From Chaetoceros tenuissimus (taxonomy: Eukaryota > Bacillariophyta > Thalassiosirophyceae > Chaetocerotales > Chaetocerotaceae): a stretch of 64,000 bases of DNA. The stretch spans positions 1,116,001-1,180,000 of the forward strand of contig BLLK01000038.1 of the NCBI GenBank assembly GCA_021927905.1, given 5' to 3'. The translations under genes were made by a program, and so were the position numbers. The notes under the pieces are model-generated. The model was given only the letters and a program-made list of their open reading frames with translations. It was not told the DNA's origin and made no database searches. Below, piece by piece: positions 40,371 through 52,300 of this stretch (within the stretch, counting starts at the first letter, position 1; each line of letters opens with the position of its first letter).

Positions 40371-41552
40371 GTTTTGTTCTTATTGTGCTGAATATATTAA
40401 TTCCTAAATAAAACTATATACCGAGAGAGAGAATTGTTCGCTATCCACTAGAAGTGTGATGTGGAAAAGAACATTGAAGATATGTCTCATGATGACATCA
40501 TGAGTCATTGTTCTTTTAACCGTCTTAAACCGCTTATTTAGGTTGCAAGAAGAGTCTACCGTGTGCACAACTGGGGGGGATAATTTTCACCTAATGGGAC
40601 TCAACATTTTTGACACCGAGGGCTTAAGTAACCATTTAGCTCGCTATGAGGGCTCAAGAAGCCTCTTCTGCACCATTGCTGCTGCTTTTCACGAGCTCCC
40701 CGCGATGAACACACTAACAAACACAACTAATTCAATCAAAATACACTGCTACACTCCATTTCTTCAGTAACCTACGCAGAGTTTTATCGGAATCGACTCT
40801 ATAGATACTCCTGAAATAGATAGCGAAGGAGTCTGCGTAGGTTACCGTGAAAATATTGAGAAATTGAATTGTCGAGTCGTCTCTCGAACAAAAACTTGAT
40901 CATGACCACATCTTTACACGTCGACTAGTGAATTGATTCAATCTATCAAGGTAATCCAACCATTCTATCTATTACTGTTACTAAAAAAGAATAGGTTCTA
41001 GTCTATATTATACCATTATGTAGTTTGTAAATGTGTAGAATCGAGGTATTGTTGGTGTAGAGATGTGTCGTTGAATCGTTTGATTGAAACCTACCTCTCT
41101 ATTGTGACCGCAATTCTTCGTGGTTACCTGAGACTCCTTCGCCTTCTATTCAAGGAGTGTCTATAGAATCGATTACAATAAAACTCTCAGGTAACTACTG
41201 AAGAAATGAAGCTACAGGGTAGGTATTTCAATTGAATTAGGTGTTAGTTTGTTGTTTGTTAGTGCTCTTATCGCGGTGGAGACCACCTTTCTTTTGGCGC
41301 GAAGTCAGCTATCAGTGAAAAGTGGAAATGTCTGAGCTAAATAATTTACTTAAGCCCGCCGTTAAAAAATTTAACCGTCAAAAGGGGGGAGCAGTTGTGC
41401 ACACGGTAGAGTCAATGAAAATGCCAATAAAGCGCTGTTTTACATTTACATTTACTTAGAGTTGTTTCCCTCGTTATTTCACTTGGGTAGGAAGCTTTTT
41501 GAGTGATTGTTCAAGACGCAGATAGAAATTCTTGGGTGCATTCATAACAATT
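40371..41552. other. Intergenic region holding a foldback element
   Basis: This region between the 5' side of the heme-oxygenase-like gene and the 3' side of the isomerase gene is mostly filled by the foldback element at 40552-41413. No protein gene is seen; the plus-strand frame at 40543-40770 lies inside the left arm and is accidental. Confidence 0.7.
40552..41413. mobile_element. Foldback (long inverted repeat) element, 862 bp
   Basis: Two arms of about 310 bp (40552-40860 and 41110-41413) are imperfect reverse complements around a 250-bp loop. The outer ends share CTACCGTGTGCACAACTG (left) with its complement at the right end. Inner matches include GGGCTTAAGTAA, CACTAACAAACA, TAATTCAAT, CATTTCTTCAG, GATAAAACTCT, CTATAGA and ACTCCTTCGC. 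No coding frame lies inside. The arms differ by many small changes, so it is not very recent. It is best read as a foldback or MITE-type non-autonomous DNA transposon; a target duplication was not clear. Confidence 0.85.
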
Positions 41553-43325
41553 TTACTCAAAGTTGAGTGGAGAATTGGAGCGGGATCTTAGATGAACATT
41601 TGATAATGCACGAACAATCTTGAGTCCAGGACCATCTGCATCTGCAATGACAGTAGCATCCGTGTTGGCACTCATGAAAGCTGCTTTACCAAATGAAACT
41701 TGCATGTTTTGTACCCAGTCTTGCTTTAATTGACCAGATCCATCCAATGTCAAAATAACCGATGGAGAGCAAACATCTTCAAGGTGATATTCTCTGCCAG
41801 CTGGAACTTCGATGATCTCCATTGCAAAATCGTCAATTGGTGGAACATAAAGTGTACAGCAGCTATCTTTCTTCTTTCCTCTTGTGATTTCTGGCTTGGT
41901 ACATTTGTAAGTAAGCATCTTCACCAAAGTGTCAACATCCTTGAGCTTTGGAGTAAGTCCAGCTCTCACAACATTATCCGAACAAGCCATACATTCCAAA
42001 ATATCTCCCTGAATATAAGCATGTGGCTCATTCGCTCCAATGTAAAATGCATCACCAGTCTTGAGTTTCATATGATTGAAAATAATTGGTGCAAAGATTC
42101 CGGAATCCCCAGGGAACTGAGCTGCAAGCTTCAAGATCAAACTATCCAATTCCGTTGGCTTCTCCTTTGCACTCAAACGTTGTTGAAGAGCGTCCAAATT
42201 CTTTTGCACATGATCATGCTTTGCAGTCATATAAACATGGAACAAATTCTTTAGAATTGGTTTTGGATCTACACCTCTCTTATTTGCTACAAACTCCAAT
42301 ACATCGTATCTACACTTTCCAATCAAATCAGTAAATTCTGGATAATCCAATAGGTTAGATGCAATTTCAAGCACTGGGCGGAAACCAGACATTGCTTCAA
42401 AGTCATCAGTAAGTGCAACTGCCATCTCAGGCTTATGATTCGGATCCTTGTATACATCTGGTCTATCAGTAAATAACTGTGCTGCCAATTGTTTATCCGG
42501 ATGTGCTTGAATACTCAATACCTTATTAATACTCAAAACCTTGAATAAGAAAGTAAGATCATAATCTTCCGATGGATCTGATTCACCCATGACTCCAAGA
42601 TGCATTTCAGGATTTTGCTGTACATAATTCACAAGCGGAACATGTTCCATAGCATCCCCCTTTGGGAGTGCAATTTTCGACATTCCATTGGGATGTGTTC
42701 CAATCCATAGTTCTGCATAAGGTGCTTCTTCGTCAATTACTTTTTCTTCTTCATGTTGTGCTGCTTTAAGTCTTGCCACAAGTGCATCTGATCCAATTTT
42801 ACCCCATGCATATTGTTGAGCAACACAGTCTAGTTCCTATTTGGGGTTACGTTGAAAAACTAGTTTGTGAGAAAAATAATATCGGAGAAGAGAGAAAAAG
42901 ATAGAAATCGACACATGGTAGAAAATATTCAATTAACATATAATCACCATAGCTCCTCTATAAAATAAACTCACCCTCAAGCAATTCTCCTCGGTGACAT
43001 CAATGTCAACATCAATCGTCTTGGACTGAAGAATTTTCAAAGCATTTGCAGCAGCGTTCTTCACCATGCCTACATCAACGGTAGTAACGATGTAATCATC
43101 AAACATTTCATCATCACAGGAACCAGGCAAATTGGCAATATTTGGACGATGATCCTCCCATTCATCATAGTTAATCTTGCGAGGGATGTAGTGCTTTTTT
43201 CTCATCTTCTCGAAAGCATTCATATCGTATTCATCGTTGAATTGCCCATTGGTTCCACTTGTGTGAGGCTTGCTCATTTTATCAGTTGGAGAAATTATAG
43301 CGTTGCTCATATTGACTGTATGCAT
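41553..43325 (-). CDS. Mannose-6-phosphate isomerase with N-terminal extension
   Basis: Two exons on the minus strand, 43325-42975 and 42836-41553, with a 138-bp intron; the join is in frame and gives 544 residues. The second exon opens with LDCVAQQYAWGKIGSDALVA, the usual N-terminus of type I phosphomannose isomerase. Family motifs follow: APYAELWIGTHPNG, IQAHPDKQLA (zinc ligands), HKPEMAVALT and YIGANEPHAYIQGDILECMA. The enzyme interconverts mannose-6-phosphate and fructose-6-phosphate and feeds GDP-mannose and wall glycans. The first exon adds about 117 residues not found in typical enzymes, with no targeting signal I can see. Mets at residues 1, 6 and 17 are all possible starts. Confidence 0.92.
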
Positions 43326-44086
43326 CTGTATTGAGTCTATATGTTGTAGTATTTATAATCTATAGATGTGTACAAATAAGGTGAGTGATGTGATTGAATT
43401 ATTATGAGAGTTGCATGTGCGTTGAGGGACCCTTTCTGAGCCTTTCTTTCAACTGCGATCTCAACCAATCAGAATGTTTCGGCGAACGGTCATAAGCCAA
43501 ATTTTTGGTGTCAAGAGCTTTTTTGCTTTTTTATTCCAACTCGCCAAGTAATCGCTCATGTCTGTTGTTGTATTAGACCGATAATCTCACCTATTGATTT
43601 GTTTTGAATGTTTTTGCACTTTGGCTAGCAAAATATGATTTTTGTGCGAACTATATGAAGAGGAAAGTGAAAGTGGAAAGGAAACTATGAAAGAGAAACC
43701 CAAATAATGGATTGATAAACGATTGAACTTGACACAGTCTCTCGGGTACCTACATAATAGGCACAGATGTTTTTGTTCACGATAAACAGTTCATTTTCCG
43801 CGGACTTCGGGGGCATAAGTAATGACCATGTCAACTGAGCTATTCCCGTTATTTTGTCTGTACCTTAGCTATTTCGTTGCATCTTAGTCTTTTGAGTGTG
43901 GAAAAACGACCTTTTTTTCAGTTGAGTGAAGAGTTTCTGAAATTTGTATGGGTACTCCTTCTTGATTAGACATATCCGTCTAGATTCTTATGGACTCAGC
44001 CTTCTTTTGAAAAGAACAAGTTGTCAGAGCGTCAGAACAAATCATCCATAACCGATTGCATTATACCATATTCATAAATTTTCACA
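43326..44086. promoter_or_regulatory. Divergent upstream region, isomerase and DOPA-dioxygenase-like genes
   Basis: About 760 bp between two divergent genes, so both promoters should lie here. No TATA element stands out. No repeat or RNA gene is seen. Confidence 0.35.
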
Positions 44087-44848
44087 ATGAGTCGAATGCT
44101 TTCTCTCTTACCTCTGTTCCTTCTGTCTCATGCATCTTTTGCAGAAATAGATCCATTTCAACAAGAGATCTTACCAGAAGGAGGAGTACGAAACATCGGT
44201 CAAGTATGTCATGCATCCAACAATCAAGAATGTTCTAGAGATTCCAAGTCCAAGCTAGTTCAGAACTCTACCATTCATACATTCAATGCAAGCAACGTGG
44301 CTGACATGTCAAACTCTACACGACGTCAACAAGAGAAGCAATCAGGTATAATCAAGGAACAAGGTAAAATCAAGAAAGATGCGACACAAGAAGGTACCTG
44401 CCACGAATCTTTGTCATCCATTAATGATTTCTCCAATTGCCAACAAGATGAAAAAGAAATCAATATTGAATTACCATCTACTCCTCAATCGCCAGTCTCA
44501 CCTTCAAAAGAAGAATCTAAACCTTCAAGAAATCTTTCCAATTACAAAGTGTTTGTATACTACAGTGGCAATGAAGAAGCACAAAACGCTATATTTCTTC
44601 GAGAAAGAATGAAGATGAAATTTAAAAGCATGAAATTCTTTCCATTACAAGATAGAATCGTCGGTCATCATCCAAAGAAAATGTGGGAAGTTTCATTTGA
44701 ATCTGAAATCAGAGAAGGAATCTATCACGATGTGATTGAATATTTAGAGAGTCATTCTAGAGGTTTATCAGTGTTGATCCATCCAGAGAGGTATGATAGT
44801 GGGGATGATCTTTATTGGATCAATGAAGCTTTTCCTCAGGGAGATTGA
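44087..44848 (+). CDS. Secreted DOPA 4,5-dioxygenase-family protein
   Basis: A 253-residue protein with a signal peptide at 1-19 (MLSLLPLFLLSHASFA). A low-complexity, sequon-containing middle follows, and the C-terminal domain at about 152-250 belongs to the DOPA 4,5-dioxygenase family: KVFVYYSG, VGHHPKKMWEVSFE and RGLSVLIHPERYDSGDDLYW. Family members usually start this domain with HxHVYF; here the metal-binding His is replaced (KVFVYY), while GHHP and VLIHP are kept. In fungi and plants the family makes betalamic acid or related pigments by ring cleavage of DOPA. With a missing ligand it may be inactive or act on another substrate. Confidence 0.7.
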   Translation: MSRMLSLLPLFLLSHASFAEIDPFQQEILPEGGVRNIGQVCHASNNQECSRDSKSKLVQNSTIHTFNASNVADMSNSTRRQQEKQSGIIKEQGKIKKDATQEGTCHESLSSINDFSNCQQDEKEINIELPSTPQSPVSPSKEESKPSRNLSNYKVFVYYSGNEEAQNAIFLRERMKMKFKSMKFFPLQDRIVGHHPKKMWEVSFESEIREGIYHDVIEYLESHSRGLSVLIHPERYDSGDDLYWINEAFPQGD

Positions 44849-45276
44849 ATTGAAATTTATGAGCTACATATTTATATATATGATTCAAGTGTATTTTAAA
44901 ACATGTTTTACTAGCATTTCTATATATTCTAGACTGCACTATTATAATATTTTCGTTCATGAAATTAAAAGTTTCGATGCAAATATCTCCCTCATCATTC
45001 ATCATCGGACGGAGAAAAGCTTGTTTGCAGGGACATTTCGCTTCAAGTCATTCTTGAACAAAATACAGCACATGATTAGTGTCGTTCAAGATAGGTTAGA
45101 AGATCACGATCCAAGCGTTGAGCAACTTCTCTCCTCGCCAATCTTTTGATGCGAAGATGAAGACGAAGAAAAGAACAACACGAAGATAGAACACGGAAGA
45201 AGGCTCAGCTACTCGTATTCCTTATTACCATCATTGCCCAACCCATTCATTAGAATCTATTCTCAAAATCTAAAAT
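44849..45276. other. Intergenic region upstream of VPS4
   Basis: About 430 bp. An overlapping plus-strand frame reaching 45149 is out of frame with the flanking genes and has no motif. The VPS4 promoter should be here; no clear TATA element. Confidence 0.4.
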
Positions 45277-46768
45277 ATGGAAAATAAATTTATACCAGAT
45301 GCGATAGACCTCGTCTCCAAAGCAATTACAGCAGACAATGAAGGCGAATATGAAAAAGCACTCTCACTCTACCGAGATGCCCTCGGACGCTTCACAATGG
45401 GTCTCAAATATGAAAAGAACGAGGCGAGAAAGAAACTCATTCTAGAAAGGGTCGAGGGATACATGAAACGTGCTGAAGAATTGAGAGATTATGTAAATAA
45501 ACAGAATGAAGTCGGAGGAAAAACTTCTGGAGGGACGGGTACAAAGAAGAAGGGTGATCCAGAAGAAGATGCCGATGAGGAAAAGAATAAATTACGAGGG
45601 GCTTTGAGTGGTGCGGTTGTTACTGAGAAGCCGAATATTAAATGGGACGATGTCGCCGGTCTTGATCAGGCCAAGGATAGTTTGAAAGAGGTATGTTTTC
45701 TCTTTTCTTTGTATAGAATATGATTCATTCCTTCTGACTTATATATGTATGTACATAATGATTGCAGACTGTCATTTTGCCGACTCGTTTTCCACAGCTC
45801 TTTACTGGAAAGAGAAAGCCTTTCAAAGGAATTTTGTTGTATGGACCTCCAGGTATGTTGTATCAGTTATATCATTATTGTATTGTCTTGCCTTTAGACA
45901 TTGTCACTCACTACATGAAATCATAGGTACTGGTAAATCGTATTTGGCAAAAGCTGTCGCTACTGAAGCAGATTCGACATTCTTTTCCGTATCATCATCA
46001 GATCTCGTTAGTAAATGGCAAGGAGAATCAGAACGTTTGGTACGTAACCTTTTTGAAATGGCAAGAGAATCTCCAGGTGGTAGAGCCATTATTTTCATTG
46101 ATGAAGTGGATTCCTTGTGTGGATCCAGATCAGAAGGAGAATCAGATTCAGCAAGAAGAATCAAAACAGAGTTTTTAGTACAGATGGATGGAGTAGGAAA
46201 AGATTCTGGTGGAGTTTTGGTATTGGGTGCTACAAATGTTCCTTGGGAGTTAGATGCGGCGATTCGTCGTCGTTTTGAGAAGCGTGTGTATATTCCTCTT
46301 CCAGAGGCACCAGCAAGGACTTTGATGGTCAAATTGAATCTTGGTGATACACCATCGAATTTGACAGAGACTGATTTTGAAAGTTTAGGAGAAATAACTG
46401 AAGGTGCAAGTGGTTCGGATATCAAAGTATTGGTCAAAGAGGCATTGATGCAACCATTGAGAACATGTCAAAAGGCACAACAATTTATGGAAGTAGATGG
46501 ATGTTTGGTGCCTTGCACTAAATATCCAAATTGCAGCAAGTGCCCTCCTAAACTTTCAAGAGATAAAAAGGGCAAAGACTATACATGCAAGGGTTGTGGT
46601 GCAAAACGAATGACTCTCTGGGAAGTTCCTACTGAGAAATTGAAGGCTCCAGACGTGACAGTTCAAGATTTCAAGAATGTTTTGAAGCATGCGTTCTCGT
46701 CTGTTTCTCCAGAAGAATTGGAACAATATACTGAATGGACAAAGCAATTTGGTCAAGAAGGAGCATAG
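45277..46768 (+). CDS. VPS4: Vacuolar protein sorting-associated protein 4 (ESCRT-III AAA ATPase)
   Basis: Three exons, 45277-45690, 45768-45852 and 45927-46768, with 77- and 74-bp introns; the join is in frame and gives 446 residues. An MIT domain at about 1-75 ([20 protein letters not shown]) binds ESCRT-III tails. The AAA domain has Walker A GPPGTGKS at about 164-171, which spans the second splice, Walker [11 protein letters not shown] and arginine fingers in [10 protein letters not shown]. The C-terminus has the VPS4 end helix [18 protein letters not shown]. It disassembles ESCRT-III in endosome sorting, cell division and membrane repair. A Cys-rich insert at 359-390 (C369-x2-C372, C387-x2-C390) sits where animal VPS4 has a loop and could bind zinc. 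Confidence 0.95.
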
Positions 46769-46946
46769 GCATGATCCCCTGCGAGCTGATGGCAAAGCTG
46801 TTTACACCATTAGGATAAACATTGAAAACTTTGGATTGACTAGACTACTGCAAAATTCTAAAAAATACAACTGTAAAAATATGTTACTTCAAGAAACTAT
46901 GCACTTCATTATAATTCAAAGCATTGTTCATACAGTAAACGTCAAA

Positions 46947-48053
46947 TTAGCTGTGCTTTGCAATGAATTCAGCAATGTCAAATGTACCATCTTCACCCTT
47001 TCGAATGACACCCTTCTCAGTAATGATTCCAGTAATATATGCAGCAGGAGTTACATCGAATGCAGGGTTCCAAACAGGCATAGTCGTAGGAGCTTTGCTA
47101 GTATCAATCATCTCAGCAGCAGGTCTCTCTTCAATCTCAATCAAATCTCCATTCGCCAATTTGGTATCGAGAGTAGTAAATGGAGCTGCAATATAAAACG
47201 GAATTCCATGAGCTTTTGCACACAAAGCCAACATATAAGTTCCAATTTTATTCGCTGTATCACCATTGGCACAAACACGATCTGCACCAGCAACACATGC
47301 ATCAATTCCTTTGGTTCTCATCAAAGCTGCAATAGCTGAATCACAAATCAAAGTCCCATTCGGCATTTTCTCCTCCATAATTTCAAAAGCAGTAAGTCTC
47401 GATCCCTGATTGTACGGTCTGGTTTCTAAACAAAAGATACTTTCCATTTTATCCATAGCATGTAAAGATCTCGCTACCCCGAGTGCAGTTCCATAAGCTG
47501 CAGTTGCCAATGATCCTGTATTGCAAATAGTCGCCATTCTGACTTTACTACGATCCTTTAAATTGTCAAGGATATCTTTTGCTCCATTGTCTCCAATTGC
47601 CTTGTTATCGGATACATCACGCTCCAACATGAATTCAGCATGAAAAATTACAGTTTTGATTACGTCTGCTTTACTTTGTCCAGCTGCTTGAATTGCTCCT
47701 GTGAGTTCGTCCATGGCATTGAAAAGATTGACTGCAGTTGGACGAGAAGTACGTAAGTAGTCCATCTTTTGGATAACGTAGTCAATGACTTCTTGCTTGG
47801 TCGATAGAGGTTCAAGTTCTGCCAAAGTCTTTGGATTCGTAGCCAAGTCAACAGATAGACCGAGACATGCTACGATAGCGATGAGGGGTGCCCCTCTGAT
47901 TTGCATTGTTCTAATGACGCTCCATGCTGCTTCTACATCCGGGATTTTAATATAGGTTTTTTCATGTGGTACAAGGAGCTGATCGAGGACGCTAAGGGTT
48001 GGCTTGTCGCCTCCCTCATTGGAGTAAATAAGTGATTGAAGATTGTTGCTCAT
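46947..48053 (-). CDS. MTNA: Methylthioribose-1-phosphate isomerase
   Basis: A 368-residue single-exon protein of normal family length, related to eIF2B alpha. Signatures include MQIRGAPLIAIVACLGLSVD near the N-terminus, the Cys of MATICNTGSLAT, ETRPYNQGSRLTAFE and the Asp of VAGADRVCANGDTANKIGT. It converts 5-methylthioribose-1-phosphate to the ribulose form in methionine salvage, recycling the methylthioadenosine made in polyamine synthesis, in the cytosol. It converges with VPS4 178 bp away. Confidence 0.95.
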   Translation of the reverse strand: MSNNLQSLIYSNEGGDKPTLSVLDQLLVPHEKTYIKIPDVEAAWSVIRTMQIRGAPLIAIVACLGLSVDLATNPKTLAELEPLSTKQEVIDYVIQKMDYLRTSRPTAVNLFNAMDELTGAIQAAGQSKADVIKTVIFHAEFMLERDVSDNKAIGDNGAKDILDNLKDRSKVRMATICNTGSLATAAYGTALGVARSLHAMDKMESIFCLETRPYNQGSRLTAFEIMEEKMPNGTLICDSAIAALMRTKGIDACVAGADRVCANGDTANKIGTYMLALCAKAHGIPFYIAAPFTTLDTKLANGDLIEIEERPAAEMIDTSKAPTTMPVWNPAFDVTPAAYITGIITEKGVIRKGEDGTFDIAEFIAKHS

Positions 48054-48639
48054 GATAGATATGTCAAGGTAAAGGAATAAGTATGTTTGTTATTGGCTCC
48101 AATGTTAGTTAGAGGAATAAGAACTCATCTGAGGTACGTGTTATTGCCAAAAAATGAAGTATCTTTTGGTATCTTTTCATTTTCCGGGGAAAGAAACAGA
48201 AAAAAGGGAATATTACCCGCTAAGTAACCGAAAACGCCGAAATGAGAATTTACAAGTTTTTTTTAAAAACTACCTTACTGAAAGAATTGAAAGATAGGTG
48301 TAATAAAATCTAATATATTGATGATAATCCATATATTCATAAAATAAAAGAAGAAACATTTAATTGAATTGCTGTAAAGATTAGTTGGTAGATTAGTACA
48401 TTCGAAAATGAAAATACGTTCAGCAGGCAGGAGAAAGAATATCTTTTTCAGAATTTCATCAGAGACCCGGAAATGAAAAATAGAAAAGAACAACAGATGA
48501 AAAATCGCGATGATGATGATGTGTGCAAATAGTGATGATGCAACTTCAATATTGTTCATTGTTCTTTTCATTAATCTACCAAGAGAATACTCACATTCAC
48601 TATTTCACATATAACTAGAATCATAGCTTATCTTCAAAA
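48054..48639. promoter_or_regulatory. Divergent upstream region, MTNA and plastid membrane protein
   Basis: About 586 bp of AT-rich sequence that must carry both promoters. A minus-strand frame here is a hydrophobic, AT-rich accident. No other structure is seen. Confidence 0.35.
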
Positions 48640-49229
48640 ATGAGTACTCTTTCAAAGCTCGTGTATCTTTCACTTCTAATTTCATCTTGTGTCGCATTTT
48701 CACCAGTTTCCATTCACACTTCTTCATCTAGAACAAGATCCATCACATCATTCCGTCAAGCAAAAGTAGGAAACGATGAAGAAGATTCCTTTCCTAAAGG
48801 AGATAACTATGAAGGAGACATAGATTGGGATGCCGAATGGGCAAAGGGTAAGTACATAATTCTGGTCAAGGAGAAAGTTACTTTGACGAATGAATGAATG
48901 AATGAATGGTTTTCAAATAAAAAATCATAAACTTATCTCATTTCCATTTGACAAATACAGTTGTCAAGGAGAAAGGAGCGAATAGTGATAGACCAGGCAA
49001 AGACTTTTACAAGAATGATGCACAGAGAGCAGCGTTGAAGGCTACCAAAGCCGCAAGTGAACAGATTCAAAAAGTAAAGATTGTGAAACCTGATGTGAAC
49101 CTAAGAATGCTGACTGGTGATGCAAAATTTTGGATTGCAATATTGGCCATTATTTCAGTGGGACTTGCACTCATTACTGCTCCGGATACAAGCTCTTATT
49201 CGAGTTCCAACGATTCATTTTACATATAA
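48640..49229 (+). CDS. Plastid-targeted single-pass membrane protein, unknown
   Basis: Two exons, 48640-48847 and 48961-49229, with a 113-bp intron that holds a GAAT microsatellite (48885-48908). The join is in frame and gives 158 residues. The N-terminus is a diatom plastid presequence: a signal peptide, LVYLSLLISSCVAF, then a Phe at the cleavage site followed by a Ser/Thr/Arg-rich transit peptide. The mature part is short, with GDIDWDAEWAKVV, a Lys-rich helix (KDFYKNDAQRAALKATKAAS) and one membrane helix at about 127-146 (KFWIAILAIISVGLALITAP). This suggests a thylakoid or inner envelope protein. No named family is recognised. Confidence 0.75.
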
Positions 49230-49391
49230 AGGAATTTACTACTTGTTGCATATGAATAAAAGATGAAACTATATAGGAATTGAAACAGATCTTATGGATT
49301 GGTCGCTGTACCTTGGCCAGAAGAAATTGTATGATTGCAGACGGAATGAATCAATATAAGATGGGGCTTTACTGTATAAAAAATATAAGGT

Positions 49392-52300
49392 TTATATTTT
49401 CATCTTTTTGCGTAGGTAATCATCAAGATTGTCTAAATCTTCATGCCATAATTGTTCAGGTGTTGCATCCTTTATAATCTTGAGCTCTGCATCAGTCTTG
49501 TCTGCTTCGGCTTGTAAAGAATCTATGCGTTCCGCTGTCAAGGAGGACAGAGGCATGTTTAATAAATAGTCGAATTCCTTGAGATGATCTGCTTCTGTCA
49601 TTCCATGGTCTTCTTCCTTTTCTTCCATGTCAGTGGCATTCATTTTCACATTCTTGGACTTGAGCAAGATTTGATTAAGACTGCTGGACTTGGCAAATTC
49701 CATCTCCTCCAATTGTGCGACAGTATCCAATTTGCTCTTGTTGCCTCGTACTAAATCTACTTTTCCATCCACCACATTTTCGATAAACTTGGCCTTGTTG
49801 CGGATAAGAGATGCAGAGTATTCTTTGGAATTTTCGAGAGATTTTTTTCTATCATGGTACAAATCAAATCGGATAGGAAAATAATCGTCGATCATTTCTG
49901 CAGGACTTAAATACTTTTGGATACGGTTACTAGCGTCAAATGCATTCATATTTGTCAGTGGTTGATTTCCATCGAGTTTAAATGCATTTTCTAAACCACT
50001 TCTCATCATTCTCTTGAGTTGCATTGCTTTCATTGTAACAATGAAGGAGACTGTATCAGTTGTATGGTTTTCAATGAATGAATCTATGTCACCTTTTCCT
50101 TGCATTTTCAAGAGATGATTCTTGTAGTCATTTGTCCACTTTCCTATTGGTAATTCTGATATCACTACGGATGTCTTGGTCTTTTTCTGTGGTTACATAC
50201 ATGAACAAAATATATGAGATGACAATCCCTAGTATTGTAGATCACTCATTGATTGTACTTACGTCTGCTTGCCCAATACTTCTGTATCCACTACGGTCTT
50301 TTTTCAATTCTATTTTTCCAGTGAAACCTCGGCTCCATGGATTAATTTCCGGAAGTGATTCTTTACCATCCAGCCTCGCTCTTATATGCTCCAAAATATC
50401 TCGAACATTATGTTGCGGAATGGTCGTAGACCATCCTGTTCCAATTCCCTGTGAACCGTTTACAAGTAGCAAAGGAATGATTGGACAGAAAAAATTTGGT
50501 TCGATCATAACACCATCATCTTCCAAATGCTGAAGCAAAGGATCATCAACCTCAGGGAACAATAGGCGCGATATTGGTGATAGGCGAGTGAAAATATAAC
50601 GAGGTGAGGCTGCATCCTTTCCTCCAGCCATTCGAGTTCCGAATTGTCCACCAGGTTCGAGAAGATTGATATTATTTGAACCAACAAAATCCTGAGCCAT
50701 TCCGATGACTTTGTTGGCAGAAAAAAAGTATTAGATTGAACACTTGGGAAACTACAGCAAAAATCGAAGTCGGAACTTACTTGTTGAATGCAAGGAAGCT
50801 TCACCATGATGATAAGCAGTATGCTCAGCACAATAACCCGTCAATTGTGCAACCTTGATTTCGTTCTTCAAATTGCGTTTGAAACAAGCATATAAAACCT
50901 TTCTTTGAGATGGTTTTAGTCCATCAATCACACTTGGTAAACTACGAATATTGTCAGCATTAGAAAAATGGATCATCTCTTTGTTGATAAAGTCTTCGTA
51001 AGAAACCGCAGCTTCGTCCTCTAAATCATCAAGGACTACCGAGTCGTCATATTGCATAAGCCATTCTCTTCGGTCACTTGCACGATCCTTTTCAAATACC
51101 ATATCTATCAATGTGCCATCTTCATCACTCTCCCATTTGAAAGGCCTGTGGTGATTGGAAAAATCTCGAAAGTACTCTTTAGCCTCAGCTTGGGTACTTG
51201 TACCCAAACCTTTGTAATATTTGATGTTCCATTGTTTAATATCATTTTCTTGGAGTGACTGTCTCCATGAATTGTACTCAGACATGGAGAAGAATGTTAG
51301 GATTTCCTTTTTCCGCTTCTTGTTTGTTGCCTTGATGAGAGGTGTGACAAAAGACGACAAAAATGGCTTCCCTTCTTGATTATCAACTGCTGGCCTTAGT
51401 AAATGAGGCCAAAAGTGACGAAAGAAATTGATAATGAGACCCTTGATATGTGAACCATCTGCATCTTGATCAGTCATCAGCATGATATGTCCATATCGTA
51501 ATTCATCTCTTTCACTCTGTGTTTCATAGGTCTTTTCGAAGTCGAGACCCAGTATCGTACAAAGAGCTTTTACCTCTTTGTTATTTGTAAGTTGTGTCAA
51601 GGTAGCATCTCTCACATTCAAAAATTTTCCACGGAGAGGGAAAACTCCATGTAGTTCCCTCCCAATTACTTCTAAACCGGCAACTGCAAGTGCCTTAGCT
51701 GAATCTCCTTCTGTTAAAATCAAGGTACAATCAGGGCTTTTATCACTCCCTGCCATGTGTGCATCGTCTAACTTGGGGATATTAAGAAGTTGTCTCCTCG
51801 TCTTCTTTGTGCCACCGACATGTCTCAAGAGTGTCGCTTGTTGTCGGCCTTGAGCTGACCGAATTACTTGTTCCACAATTCCTGGACCACCCTTTTCTTC
51901 TGGAACACATAATTCATTCAAGAACTTTTCTGTTAGCGTATATCTCGACCCAAATGCAGAAGGACTACTGGTAAGGTATTCCTTCATTTGACTATCAAAC
52001 GTTGGATTTTCAATAAGCGAATTCACAAAGATGCTTAAATGCCTGCGAACCAATGCTTGTGTTACCGTCTCTGCCAGTTCAGGATTTTCCTTTCCAACCT
52101 TGTCTGCAATTTTCTTTGTAACTTGTTGAACCACTGCATTCACATGAGTACCACCACGTAATGTATCCATACCGTTCACAAATGACATACTTTCAAACGA
52201 GCCTGATTTCGAGCATCCTACACCAATCTCCCATCTAGCATTTAACTTTTGAAATAACATGCGAGCTTGACTCTCGTCCTTCTTGGATTTGTCATTGTAC

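Noticed and set aside
44793-45149. 118-residue plus-strand frame overlapping the end of the DOPA-dioxygenase-like gene
   Set aside because: Overlaps a supported gene in another frame, is AT-driven and hydrophobic, and has no family match.
49280-49477. 65-residue plus-strand frame at the topoisomerase 3' end
   Set aside because: Runs opposite the last exon of topoisomerase II and has no motif.
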